Source: Bradyrhizobium nivariense (lineage in GTDB: Bacteria > Pseudomonadota > Alphaproteobacteria > Rhizobiales > Xanthobacteraceae). From it: a DNA stretch of 64,000 bases. Positions within the stretch are counted from its first letter, which is position 1. Each line of letters starts with the position of its first letter. A model generated the notes under the pieces. The model was given only the letters and a program-made list of their open reading frames with translations. It did not search any database and was not told the DNA's origin. The stretch spans positions 248,001-312,000 of the forward strand of contig NZ_JARVWW010000003.1 in NCBI RefSeq assembly GCF_029846715.1, read 5' to 3'. The translations under genes and the position numbers were made by a program. This document shows positions 55,945-63,963 of this stretch, piece by piece.

Positions 55945-56163
55945 ATGCCGAGCGCGATTGAGCAGATCGTCGACATCTATGTCCGACTGAAGAACCGGCG
56001 CGGTCTCGACGAGCTGATGATGCACAGACAGCGGCTCGCGGTCGATCTGAAGAGCAGGTCCGGCTACGATTTCAGCCTGCCGATCGGCCAGATCGACGAG
56101 GAGATCGCGATCATCGAAGCCGGCCTCAGCCGGCTCAAGGCGGGAAATTCCAAGGCGGTCTAG
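55945..56163 (+). CDS. Small hypothetical protein
   Basis: 72 aa, highly charged and helical: SAIEQIVDIYVRLKNRRGLDELMMHRQRLAVDLKS, then SGYDFSLPIGQIDEEIAIIEAGL. No signal, membrane segment or known domain recognised. Start ATG 55945 is preferred over an ATG/ATG-like start at 55909. Confidence 0.65.
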   Translation: MPSAIEQIVDIYVRLKNRRGLDELMMHRQRLAVDLKSRSGYDFSLPIGQIDEEIAIIEAGLSRLKAGNSKAV

Positions 56164-56326
56164 CGGGGCTTTGCAAGGCGAGCTCATGCGAGGACTTGGG
56201 TACGGCGCGTCGTCGCAGGCCGATTCCGGTTCACGCAGGGTTCAGCCCGGCCATGCGTCAATCAGCAGGTCGTTTCATGGGACACAAATCCTGCTAGGCT
56301 TGTCCCTGTAATTTGGAGGAGAAATC

Positions 56327-56743
56327 ATGATCGAGCTTGCGCTGGTCGGCCTGCTTGCGTTTGCAACCCCGCCTGCGGCATCGCCAGCACCGATGGTGGA
56401 GCAAGTTCAATTCAGAGGGGGGCCCGGCGGGCAATGTCCGGATGGCTATGATTTCAACCACTCGAACGGCCGCTGCTATCCCAACGACTATCATGCGCCC
56501 GGCACCTACACGGCCCCCGAACCGACGTACCGGCGTCGCGGCGGCCTCTGCCCGGACGGCTACGACTACAATTACTCGAACGGCGAATGCTATCCGAACC
56601 GTGCGCGCGCGCCCGGCGCTTATGGGCGCCCGGACTCCTACGGAGGGCGCGGCGGACTTTGTCCCGACGGTTACGACTACAATTATTCGAGCGGACAGTG
56701 CTTTCCCAATCGCGCACGTGCGCCCGGCCTGTACGGGCGCTAA
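56327..56743 (+). CDS. Three-repeat Cys/Tyr-rich protein, probably exported
   Basis: 138 aa. A short hydrophobic start (MIELALVGLLAFATPPAA) is followed by three tandem units of about 35-40 residues: C-PDGYDFNHSNGRC-YPND, CPDGYDYNYSNGEC-YPNRARAPG and CPDGYDYNYSSGQC-FPNRARAPG. Each unit has two Cys 13-14 residues apart and can hold one disulfide. Copies 2 and 3 are nearly identical, copy 1 is diverged. A good TGGAGGAG ribosome-binding site precedes ATG 56327. The hydrophobic segment may be a signal peptide. Role unknown; metal or matrix binding by the repeats is a guess. Confidence 0.8.
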   Translation: MIELALVGLLAFATPPAASPAPMVEQVQFRGGPGGQCPDGYDFNHSNGRCYPNDYHAPGTYTAPEPTYRRRGGLCPDGYDYNYSNGECYPNRARAPGAYGRPDSYGGRGGLCPDGYDYNYSSGQCFPNRARAPGLYGR

Positions 56744-56771
56744 CCGGTCGCAGTGCTGACGCGTTTATCGC

Positions 56772-57101
56772 TCAGTCGCGGCGGCCGCCGTCGATGACGG
56801 TGAACAACGGCCGTGCCGAGGTCGGCTCGACCAGCAATTCCTCCACCAGCGCGGTCGCCGCATCGACATATTTGCGCGTCGGCTTGTCGAGGGGGCGCGT
56901 CGCTTCGTCGTCGAGCGCGACCTTTGCGGCCTCGACCAGCTTGCGCATCCGCGCCGCATGGTCATCGCCCGCCGTCAGCGTCGCGCGGGCCAGCGAGCGC
57001 AGCACGAACAGCTCGCCCTCGAGGCGGAGCAGACGGTCGTTGAGCCTGGTGAGGACGGCGTTGAGATCGGCCATGGCGCGCATTCGTTGCGGAAGATCCA
57101 T
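56772..57101 (-). CDS. Small helical hypothetical protein
   Basis: 109 aa, all-alpha in character: ADLNAVLTRLNDRLLRLEGELFVLRSLA with heptad-like Leu spacing (coiled coil), then a second helix RKLVEAAKVALDDEATRPLD. No family recognised. Start could be ATG 57101, 57083 or 57074. It ends shortly after the repeat gene converges. Possibly an accessory of the acetoacetyl-CoA synthetase upstream, but there is no direct evidence. Confidence 0.65.
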   Translation of the reverse strand: MDLPQRMRAMADLNAVLTRLNDRLLRLEGELFVLRSLARATLTAGDDHAARMRKLVEAAKVALDDEATRPLDKPTRKYVDAATALVEELLVEPTSARPLFTVIDGGRRD

Positions 57102-57166
57102 CCTGCTCTAGCGGCGATCGGTGAACGGAGTCCAAACGGCATCGGCGCAATTGGGCCGATCTCCCC

Positions 57167-59209
57167 TCAAGCCTCGGTCCGCGCCAGATAGTCGCGCGCG
57201 AAGGCGAGATACCAGTCGAGGCAGGCGGGATTGGCCATCGCCTCCCTGTTGATGACCTTCTCGACGGGCTGGCCGAGCAGCAGCTTCTTGATCGGCAGCT
57301 CCTGCTTCTTGCCCGAGAGCGTGCGCGGAATCTCGGCCACGGCAAAAATTTCGTTGGGCAGGAATCGGCGGGAGAGGCCGGCCTCGATCGCCTTGTTGAT
57401 CCTCGCCTGCATCGCGCCGTCGAAGGCGACGTCTTCGCGCAGCACGACGAACAGCGGCATGTAGCTGTCACGGCCGAGATATTCGAGATCGACGACGAGG
57501 GAATCGAGCACCTCCGGCAAGGCTTCGATCGCGGAGTAGAGTTCGCTCGTGCCCATGCGCAGGCCGTGCCGGTTGATGGTGGCATCGCTGCGTCCATAGA
57601 TGATGCAGGAGCCGTCCGGGTTGACCTTGAGCCAGTCGCCGTGCCGCCACACCGGCCCGCGGCCGCTGCCGTCGAAATTGTCCGGGTAGGTCTCGAAATA
57701 GCTCGCGCGATAGCGCGCATCGCCCTTGTCGTTCCAGAAATAGAGCGGCATCGACGGCATCGGCTCGGTGCAGACGAGCTCGCCGACCTCGTCGGTGACG
57801 GCGTGGCCCTGTTCGCTGAAGGCTTCCACGGCAGCACCCAGCAGACGGCACTGCATCGCGCCCGGCGTCTGCGGCAGTTCGCGATTGCCGCCAATAAAGG
57901 CGCCGGCGAAATCGGTGCCGCCGGAGATGTTGGCCCACCAGATATCAGCCTGCGCCTTGCTGCCGTTGGTCTTTGAGAGCGCCGCGAAGCGGTCGTTGAA
58001 CCAGGCTTGCGTGTCGGCGCTCAGCGGAGAGCCGGTCGAGCCGAGACAACGCAATCGCGAGAGATCGCCGGCTGCGAGATCGACCTCGGCCTTGGCGCAG
58101 TTCGCAAAAAATGCCGCGCCCGCACCGAAGAAGGTCGCTTTCGACTGTGCCACGAAGCGCCACAGCGTGGTCCAGTCCGGCTTGTCCTTGGGCCCGCCGG
58201 GACTGCCGTCGAAAATGCAGCAGGTGGTGCCGCTGAGCAGGCCGCCGACTTGCGAATTCCACATGATCCAGCCGGTCGAGCTGTACCAGTGATAGCGCTC
58301 GCCGAACGAGTTTGGGTGATAGGAGCAGCCGAGATCGTTGTGCAGGCCCAGCAACGCCAGCACCACGATGACGATGCCGCCATGGCCGTGCACGATCGGT
58401 TTCGGCAGGCCGGTGGTGCCGCTGGAATAGACGATCCAGAGCGGATGATCGAACGGCAGCCAGGCCGGCTCGAACGCGTCGATCGCAGCACCCGTCGTTG
58501 CGACGATATCGGAGAGCAGGGCGTCCGGCGCTGCGGGCGCGGCCTCGCTGTGCAGGATGACGTGCTCGACCGTCGGCAGCGATCGCCGCAGCTCGGCGAG
58601 GACGTCTTTGCGATCGTGCCGGCGGCCGGCATAGGTGACTGCGTCGCAGGCGATCAGCACTTTCGGTTCGATCTGCTTGAAGCGGTCGATCACGGCGGGC
58701 GCAGCCATGTCGGGCGCGCAGACGCTCCAGACCGCGCCGATGCTGGCGCTCGCCAGGAATGCGATAATCGTCTCGGGGATGTTGGGCAGATAGGCGGCGA
58801 TGCGGTCGCCGGGCTTGATGCCTTTTTCTTTCAGATGCAGGGCGAGGGCAGCCGCCTTGCGCCGCAGCTCCGGCCAGCTCGTCTCGCCAAGCCTGCCGTC
58901 CTCTCCACAGCTGACGATCGCGGGCAGGCCGGCGGCGTCGGCCGCGTCCACATGGCGGAACACCTGCCGGGCATAGTTGACCTGGGCGCCGGGAAACCAG
59001 ACCGCGCCGGGCATCTTGCGCTCGGTAATGACGGCCTGGAACGGCGTCGGCGATTGCAGATCGTAATAGTCCCAGATGCTGTGCCAGAAGCCGTCGAGAT
59101 CGCGCACCGACCATTGCCGCATGTCCTCGTAGCTGGCGAAGGTGAGGCCGCGCTGCTCGGCGAGCCAATTGCGGTAGAGGGCGATCTGAGGGACGAACGA
59201 TGCGGTCAT
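57167..59209 (-). CDS. Acetoacetyl-CoA synthetase
   Basis: 680 aa. ATP-dependent activation of acetoacetate (ANL family). The AMP motif is IVYSSGTTGLPKPIVHGHGG, the CoA-motif block GDWLKVNPDGSCIIYGRSD is clear, and IPRTLSGKKQELPIKKLLLG has the catalytic C-terminal Lys. The N-terminal ACAS-N segment WHSIWDYYDLQSP is characteristic of AACS and acetyl-CoA synthetases. Length fits AACS (about 650-680). In Bradyrhizobium it feeds ketone-body/PHB-derived carbon into the acetyl-CoA pool. Start ATG 59209. Confidence 0.9.
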   Translation of the reverse strand: MTASFVPQIALYRNWLAEQRGLTFASYEDMRQWSVRDLDGFWHSIWDYYDLQSPTPFQAVITERKMPGAVWFPGAQVNYARQVFRHVDAADAAGLPAIVSCGEDGRLGETSWPELRRKAAALALHLKEKGIKPGDRIAAYLPNIPETIIAFLASASIGAVWSVCAPDMAAPAVIDRFKQIEPKVLIACDAVTYAGRRHDRKDVLAELRRSLPTVEHVILHSEAAPAAPDALLSDIVATTGAAIDAFEPAWLPFDHPLWIVYSSGTTGLPKPIVHGHGGIVIVVLALLGLHNDLGCSYHPNSFGERYHWYSSTGWIMWNSQVGGLLSGTTCCIFDGSPGGPKDKPDWTTLWRFVAQSKATFFGAGAAFFANCAKAEVDLAAGDLSRLRCLGSTGSPLSADTQAWFNDRFAALSKTNGSKAQADIWWANISGGTDFAGAFIGGNRELPQTPGAMQCRLLGAAVEAFSEQGHAVTDEVGELVCTEPMPSMPLYFWNDKGDARYRASYFETYPDNFDGSGRGPVWRHGDWLKVNPDGSCIIYGRSDATINRHGLRMGTSELYSAIEALPEVLDSLVVDLEYLGRDSYMPLFVVLREDVAFDGAMQARINKAIEAGLSRRFLPNEIFAVAEIPRTLSGKKQELPIKKLLLGQPVEKVINREAMANPACLDWYLAFARDYLARTEA

Positions 59210-59423
59210 TGCGTATCGACTTCAGTTGCAGGGAAGGGGAGTTTATCTGGTGCCGCAGCGGACCAGAAGCCGCAGTTCACGCTGGGCGCAATGACGGGGT
59301 GTAAGCGCTCGCGCTACGACGAGCCACGTAGCCGGGATGAGCGAAGAACATTCGGGATATCTGGCGCGACTGTCCCCGGTATCGCTTCGCTCCCAGGCTA
59401 GGGCTGAGAAACGTCGTTTCAGC

Positions 59424-59651
59424 CTACCATCCGGCTCCGGCCCAGCGCCTTCCGAACACCGGCGGCTTGGTCTTTACCGCTTCCCAGCCGAAGAAATGAT
59501 GCTTGCCGGACCATGTGTGCACCACGCCGCTACAGATGCTGCACTTGAAGCTGCCGGAATGCGCTTCGGTGTGCTCCTCGCGGGTCGCGGTGTAGTTCAT
59601 GCTGCAACCCGCGCAGGTGAATTCTTCGATCGTCCAGATGCTGTTGGCCAT
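59424..59651 (-). CDS. Small zinc-ribbon protein
   Basis: 75 aa: FTCAGCSMNYTATREEH, FKCSICSGVVHTW give a CxxC-x20-CxxC zinc ribbon, followed by a Trp/His/Lys tail (GKHHFFGWEAVKTKPPVFG). Likely a small zinc-binding protein of unknown role; homologues of this size are typical of Bradyrhizobium. ATG 59651. Confidence 0.75.
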   Translation of the reverse strand: MANSIWTIEEFTCAGCSMNYTATREEHTEAHSGSFKCSICSGVVHTWSGKHHFFGWEAVKTKPPVFGRRWAGAGW

Positions 59652-59981
59652 TGCACCGAAAGTGGTTTGGGGGACCTCGATGGGAGCGTAGGTGCACGCC
59701 TTTGCATCGGCGTAAACCGGTCGGCCGAAATCCGGTTAATCGTCGTTAGCCAAACCCGACCTTCGGTTGCAGGTCTTGCAGGTTTTTCCCGATATGTGCC
59801 GCGCCCGTCAGCCCAAGCCGCTCCGCCGACAGGTCCAAGCGCGTTCCTGATCCGGCAGCCAGATTTCACGCCTAATCGCCGGGCTCGGGCCGGCCCCGTC
59901 GTCTTGACGCCGGATGCGCGGCTGGCAATAACGCTGGACCGCGCAAGTGTCGGAACCCGCGTCAATGCCGCAAGGAAAGCC

Positions 59982-61091
59982 GTGCCCGTGAAAAGTCTCC
60001 GTCAGCTCCTGACGGGCGAGGACATCATCCAGCTCGTGATCCGGCTCGGCCTGCTCGGCCTGCTGATCATCTGGACCTTCCTGATCATCCGTCCCTTCGT
60101 GCCGATCCTGGCCTGGAGCGGCGTGCTCGCTGTCGCGTTCTACCCGGCCTTCAGCTGGGTCGCCAAGATCCTCGGCGGCCGGCCCAAGACCGCAGCGGCG
60201 ATCCTGACCCTGATCACGCTCGGCATCGTCATCGGCCCGGCGACCTGGCTCGGCATCAGTGCCGTCGACGGCGTGCGCGAGCTGGCGCGCCAGCTCGGCA
60301 CCGGCGACCTCGCGCTTCAGTCGGCGCCGGAGCAGCTCAAATCGTGGCCGCTCGTTGGTCCCTGGCTCTATGACCTCTGGGAGCAGGCCTACAACAACAT
60401 CCGCGCGGTGCTGCGCGAGGTGGCGCCGTATCTCCAGCCGCTGGCGGGACCGCTATTGTCGCTCGCGGGCGATGCCGGCGTCGGTACGCTCCAGTTCCTG
60501 GTCTCGGTGTTCGTCGCCGGATTCCTGTTTCCGCACGGGCCGCGGCTGGTTGCCGCCGGCCGCGGCTTCCTGTTTCGCATCGTGCCCGAGCAGAGCGAGC
60601 ATTTCCTGGGGCTCGCGGGCGCGACCATCCGCGCCGTGGCGCAGGGCGTGATCGGCGTCGCGATCGTGCAGGCGCTGCTGGCCGGCATCGGCTTCAAGCT
60701 CGCCGCCGTGCCGAGCGCCGGCCTGCTCGCCTTCATCGTGCTGCTGCTCTCGATCGTGCAGATCGGCGCCTTCCTGGTGCTGCTGCCGGTGATCATCTGG
60801 ATCTGGACCGCCAAGGACGTCACCACGGCGCTGCTGCTCACCGTCTTTCTTGTCCTCGTCGGCTTCCTCGACACCATGTTGAAGCCGCTCGTGATGGGGC
60901 GCGGCCTGACCACGCCGACCATCGTGATCTTCGTCGGTGTGATCGGCGGCACGCTCGCCCACGGCATCGTCGGCCTGTTTATCGGGCCGATCATCCTGTC
61001 CGTGGCCTGGGAGATGATGATGGCCTGGATCAGGACGGAGGACCGGGCAGAGGCGGGGGCAAAAGCGGGAGAAAGAGCAGGCGAGGCCTGA
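59982..61091 (+). CDS. AI-2E-family transporter (YdiK/PerM-like permease)
   Basis: 369 aa. Two hydrophobic regions at the start (LVIRLGLLGLLIIWTFLIIRPFVPILAWSGVL), a soluble helical middle, then TM bundles ending in DTMLKPLVMGRGLTTPTIVIFVGVIGGTLAHGIVGLFIGPIILSVAWEM, the standard AI-2E family block. Predicted small-molecule or ion permease; AI-2 export is not assured. AAGGAAAG six bases before GTG 59982 (or GTG 59988) decides the start. The frame opens further upstream from 59337 without family similarity. Confidence 0.85.
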   Translation: MPVKSLRQLLTGEDIIQLVIRLGLLGLLIIWTFLIIRPFVPILAWSGVLAVAFYPAFSWVAKILGGRPKTAAAILTLITLGIVIGPATWLGISAVDGVRELARQLGTGDLALQSAPEQLKSWPLVGPWLYDLWEQAYNNIRAVLREVAPYLQPLAGPLLSLAGDAGVGTLQFLVSVFVAGFLFPHGPRLVAAGRGFLFRIVPEQSEHFLGLAGATIRAVAQGVIGVAIVQALLAGIGFKLAAVPSAGLLAFIVLLLSIVQIGAFLVLLPVIIWIWTAKDVTTALLLTVFLVLVGFLDTMLKPLVMGRGLTTPTIVIFVGVIGGTLAHGIVGLFIGPIILSVAWEMMMAWIRTEDRAEAGAKAGERAGEA

Positions 61092-61236
61092 TCTCGCGCC
61101 TCGAACGGCGCGATCGGCCTGCCGTGTCCCACCAGACCTGACGGCCTCGCTGGCTGTGATCAAGATGCGTCCCGAACTTGTCTATTCGACTAGACAAGTT
61201 ACCATTGGCTCGATTCTGTTTTCGATTACGGCGGAA

Positions 61237-61629
61237 ATGGCGAAGTCGTCCAAGCTGGTAGCCGCCAAGCGCGGCAAGGTATTGTTGGTCAGACGCCGGT
61301 CGGACGGCCTCTGGATGTTCCCCGGCGGCCGCAAGCGTGCGCGCGAGTCCGACAAGGACTGCCTGCGGCGGGAGATCAAGGAAGAGCTGCCCAGGCTGAA
61401 GCTCGGCCGGATCAGCCTCTGGAAGGAAGTGACGGCCAGGAACAAGCGCTCCGGCCGCAAGATGAGCGACGCGATCTTCATCGCCAAGGGCGCCAAAGGC
61501 AGGCTCGCGATCGGCGACAAGAACGAGATCGACCGCGCCGCCTGGCAGAAGCCGCGCGGCATCCGCCTGACACCGACCTCGCGTTACATCCGCGACAGGC
61601 TGTTTCCGAGGAAGCCGCGGCGGGGCTAA
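61237..61629 (+). CDS. NUDIX hydrolase, box slightly degenerate
   Basis: 130 aa from ATG 61237. The NUDIX box is in FPGGRKRARESDKDCLRREIKEELPRL; the pattern G-x5-E-x7-R-E-U-x-E-E-x-G-U holds except that the late Gly is Pro. Metal-binding Glu residues are kept. Hydrolyses a nucleoside diphosphate linked to some group X. Basic C-terminal tail (RLFPRKPRRG). Longer starts at 61156 (GTG) and 61165 (ATG) are possible, but an upstream AT-rich stretch with TTGGCTC-like motifs suggests the promoter lies there. Confidence 0.8.
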   Translation: MAKSSKLVAAKRGKVLLVRRRSDGLWMFPGGRKRARESDKDCLRREIKEELPRLKLGRISLWKEVTARNKRSGRKMSDAIFIAKGAKGRLAIGDKNEIDRAAWQKPRGIRLTPTSRYIRDRLFPRKPRRG

Positions 61630-61630
61630 G

Positions 61631-61920
61631 CTAGTCCTCGTCCTCTGCCGATGCCTGCTGCGTCCGTCCGGCGTATGAGCGCGAAACATTGGCACGCGCT
61701 GCGGCGCGGATGCCTTGGCCATTTCGGTTTCGCGCTGCTCCTTGCGGGCCTTGCGCGCGCGCTTCATGGCCTGCTTGACCTGAGGGTTCGGCGAGTCCTC
61801 CGCGAAGAACAGCACCACCTCGCAACTCGGACATTGCCTGGAATAGCCGTCCTGCAACCGTCCGGCGCGGTCGCGGAAGACGGTCTTGCAGCGCGTGCAC
61901 TGAATCTGGACGAAACTCAT
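61631..61920 (-). CDS. Zinc-ribbon protein with a likely C-terminal frameshift
   Basis: About 95 codons. MSFVQIQCTRCKTVFRDR and SRQCPSCEVVLFF form a zinc ribbon, followed by a basic coil (KQAMKRARKARKEQRE). Near 61705 the likely frame changes: the first frame continues without stop to 61030, antisense to the NUDIX gene, with no protein character, while the next frame ends in a natural-looking acidic tail SAEDED and TAG at 61631. I infer a one-base indel around 61690-61715. The N-terminal frame is supported; the end is inferred. Confidence 0.55.
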
Positions 61921-61967
61921 GCGCGGTCGACAATGACTGATGGAAATGGATCGTCAGGTGAGCCCAA

Positions 61968-62168
61968 ATGTCTGAAGAAAGCTTGAATGCGCCCGGGACT
62001 TCACCGGCAGGTCCTGCCTCTGCCGACGCTGCGCTGGCGGTGCTCGCAAAAGCCCGCGCAGCCAAGTGTGATCGGTCCGCCGCGACGGGCGGCAGGCCGA
62101 GGTCGTCAAACCGCTTGATCAGCCGCTATTGCTTGGCCGCGATCGTGTCCAGGCAATGGTTGAGATAA
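61968..62168 (+). CDS. Possible short gene, weak support
   Basis: 66 aa (MSEESLNAPGTSPAGPASAD..., then ARAAKCDRSAATGGRPRSS). AGGTGAGCCC precedes the ATG. The sequence is Ala/Ser/Arg-rich without a recognised family, and its end overlaps the stop of the convergent gene at 62126. Either a small protein or chance. Confidence 0.2.
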   Translation: MSEESLNAPGTSPAGPASADAALAVLAKARAAKCDRSAATGGRPRSSNRLISRYCLAAIVSRQWLR

Positions 62169-62389
62169 ACGGTGCGATCCCTGGGCAGCACCTTCTCGAG
62201 ATCCGCCTTCAGCGCGCATTCGCGCTGCCGCATCTGCTCGGCCCGCCGCTTCTCGGCCGCCTCGCGATATTCGGGAGCAACCTTGTTGGGGTCGACCAGC
62301 GCCTGCGCGCGGGCGGGAGCCGTCACGGCGAGTGCAATGGCGGTGATGATAATGAGCTGTTTCAAATGAGCCTCCGTAAAACGAGGCAT
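62126..62389 (-). CDS. Small secreted protein
   Basis: 87 aa. A signal peptide (LKQLIIITAIALAVTAPARA, after a short MPRFTEAH start) is followed by EYREAAEKRRAEQMRQRECALKADLEKVLPRDRTVYLNHCLD, helical, with a Cys pair 22 residues apart. Function unknown. Start ATG 62389 is chosen over 62416; a TTG nearer the hydrophobic core could also serve. Confidence 0.7.
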   Translation of the reverse strand: MPRFTEAHLKQLIIITAIALAVTAPARAQALVDPNKVAPEYREAAEKRRAEQMRQRECALKADLEKVLPRDRTVYLNHCLDTIAAKQ

Positions 62390-62503
62390 CCTAGCGCGCA
62401 GCGTCGAAACGCTCAAACCGGCTAGCGGTATTCCGTTCTAGTGGCGGCCCTACACAGATCGGGCGACGAGTGAAGTTCTTCGCGATGGCGTCGTCGATAG
62501 ACC

Positions 62504-62734
62504 TTAGCCGGCCGCCGCTCGTCGCAGGTGTGGGGGAACGGGGATGGGACGATGATCTTCCTCGGCAGCCTCGATCCAACATGCGATTGCGTCCTGCACA
62601 TTCTGCACCGCTTCGAATTCGGTCGCGCCGTCGGACATGCAGCCGGGAAGGTCAGGTACGGTCGCAACGAAGCCGCCGCCGTCTTCCTCCGAAAGCGGCT
62701 CGATGATGATCTTGTAGTGAGGACGCTCGTCCAT
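62504..62734 (-). CDS. hicB: HicB-like antitoxin
   Basis: 76 aa. HYKIIIEPLSEEDGGGFVATVPDLPGCMSDGATEFEAVQNVQDAIACWIEAA is the HicB partial RNase H-like fold (strand, G-F-V/A-T-V-P-D-L-P-G-C, then helix). This is the short form without an added DNA-binding domain. It starts 6 bp after the hicA stop on the minus strand, the normal hicA-hicB order. hicA is frameshifted, so the antitoxin has probably lost its toxin. Confidence 0.88.
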   Translation of the reverse strand: MDERPHYKIIIEPLSEEDGGGFVATVPDLPGCMSDGATEFEAVQNVQDAIACWIEAAEEDHRPIPVPPHLRRAAAG

Positions 62735-62740
62735 GTGGTC

Positions 62741-62967
62741 TCAATCTCGCAGGAACGCTACCAGCTTCTTGATATATATCGGCTTAATGGGCCGCTTGAA
62801 AGGCACAGTCAGGATTTCAACCTTTCCAGGCTTGGAAATCTTGTAGTGCGAGCCTCCGCCGCGCGGTGGGGAGCCTTTGCGCCATGCAGGGCGCAAATCG
62901 TCTCCACATCCTGGATGCGCCACCCGGCCGTGTTGCGCTCCATATCGTCCAAGGTAACGCGGCTCAC
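62741..62967 (-). pseudogene. hicA: hicA toxin gene, frameshifted
   Basis: From GTG 62967 (GGAGG six bases before it) the first frame reads MSRVTLDDMERNTAGWRIQD then VETICALHGAK, the expected HicA N-terminus. Around 62872-62878 the frame must change by one base; the next frame continues GSPPRGGGSHYKISKPGK then VEILTVPFKRPIKPIYIKKL and stops at 62741. The two halves fit together as one HicA (G-S-H-Y-K-x motif with the catalytic His), but no single frame holds both. A longer ATG/GTG start at 62980 belongs to the second frame and is not the true start. Possible sequencing error in a Pro/Gly-rich run. Confidence 0.75.
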
Positions 62968-63077
62968 GGCTCACCTCCACTCTCGAAAGAAGCGAGGCGG
63001 TTGTGACTGCCCCTCCACGGGATCATTGCCGAGGGCGGAGCTGGTTCGACGACCTGAAGTTGATCGCGTGAAGTCCG

Positions 63078-63320
63078 TCACTTCGGGACGTGGTCGATCT
63101 TGTGCCCGAGATGCCCGGTGTCGTGATCGCGACGCAACTGGCTCAGGGACGTCTCGTTCAACTGATGCAAGACCTCGCTGAGTTCGGTCGTATCCGGATA
63201 ACCGGCCGCAAAACCCTTGCCGTAGATCTTGCGCAAGGTACCGACCAGCGTGTTGCCGTGCTTCTTGCTGATCGCGCCATCCTTGTCCCGATGGCGACTA
63301 TCCAGGCCCGTTTCCTTCAT
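63078..63320 (-). CDS. Small hypothetical protein of the KHGNTLVGTLRKIYG type
   Basis: 80 aa, basic and helical: RHRDKDGAISKKHGNTLVGTLRKIYGKGFAAGYPDTT, then LSEVLHQLNETSLSQLRRDHDTGHL. Proteins with the K-H-G-N-T-L-x-x-T-L-R-x-x-Y-G pattern are widespread in rhizobia; function unknown to me. GGGAGAAAGCC before ATG 63320 gives a good start, while the longer open frame to 63785 has no protein character. Confidence 0.75.
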   Translation of the reverse strand: MKETGLDSRHRDKDGAISKKHGNTLVGTLRKIYGKGFAAGYPDTTELSEVLHQLNETSLSQLRRDHDTGHLGHKIDHVPK

Positions 63321-63514
63321 GGCTTTCTCCCTGAGCGGCGTCTGCGCGCCTGGAGAGAGCGTGCTCCCAAACAAGTTGATTGGCAACGGTGTGACGCGCG
63401 GGAGCGGAGCGTCGGTTCGCGCTTCGATCTCTTGGCTGTGAAGCTGGGTCGGATTGCGGTGGGACGGCCGGCGTATCACATGAGCCCGAGCGGTTGCTCG
63501 TTGGAGCCGATACG

Positions 63515-63742
63515 ATGCGCTCTGTTTTGGCCGTGGGCCTCTTGATCGTCCTGTGCGCGTCTGCAAACGCCGCAACGGTGCATCACGCGCGTGCGCGCGG
63601 TCCAGCGGCACGCCATCCTCCGGTCGATCGTTCTGGTACCGAAGTGAACTCCCGCGCACGCTTCGCGGTTCCCGGCTGGAGCGATGAAGCAACGCGGCGC
63701 TGGCTCGATAACGCCTCGTCCAACGCCGGCCGGGGCGGATAA
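63515..63742 (+). CDS. Small secreted protein
   Basis: 75 aa. Signal peptide MRSVLAVGLLIVLCASANAA, then a short Arg/His-rich mature part (TVHHARARGPAARHPPVD) and RFAVPGWSDEATRRWLDNAS. No family recognised. ATG 63515 is directly before the hydrophobic core. Confidence 0.65.
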   Translation: MRSVLAVGLLIVLCASANAATVHHARARGPAARHPPVDRSGTEVNSRARFAVPGWSDEATRRWLDNASSNAGRGG

Positions 63743-63843
63743 GCCACAGGGGGGAAGATCGGCCGAGCCGTGTGAAGCGGTTCACACGCGATTGTCGAGG
63801 CCGCTGCTATGAAGGCCTCATTGCTTTACCGATTGATATTTCG

Positions 63844-63879
63844 AAAACGCCCCGGCGCCCCACCAGGCGCTGGGGTTTT
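63844..63879. terminator. GC-rich hairpin with T run
   Basis: AAAACGCCCCGGCGCC (63844-63859) pairs imperfectly with GGCGCTGGGGTTTT (63866-63879). It lies about 100 bp after the secreted-protein gene and reads as a terminator on both strands. Confidence 0.6.
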
Positions 63880-63963
63880 CATGTCGATCACCGCAACGGC
63901 CAGAGCGCGCGAAGCGCGATCGGATGGGCGGGTGCTTTCTGAAAAGCGCCGAAGGCGGAGCGA

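Noticed and set aside
56430..56740. Tandem repeats that could be a CRISPR-like array
   Set aside because: The repeat period keeps the reading frame and translates to a conserved Cys-containing unit; spacers are not unique and no cas genes are near.
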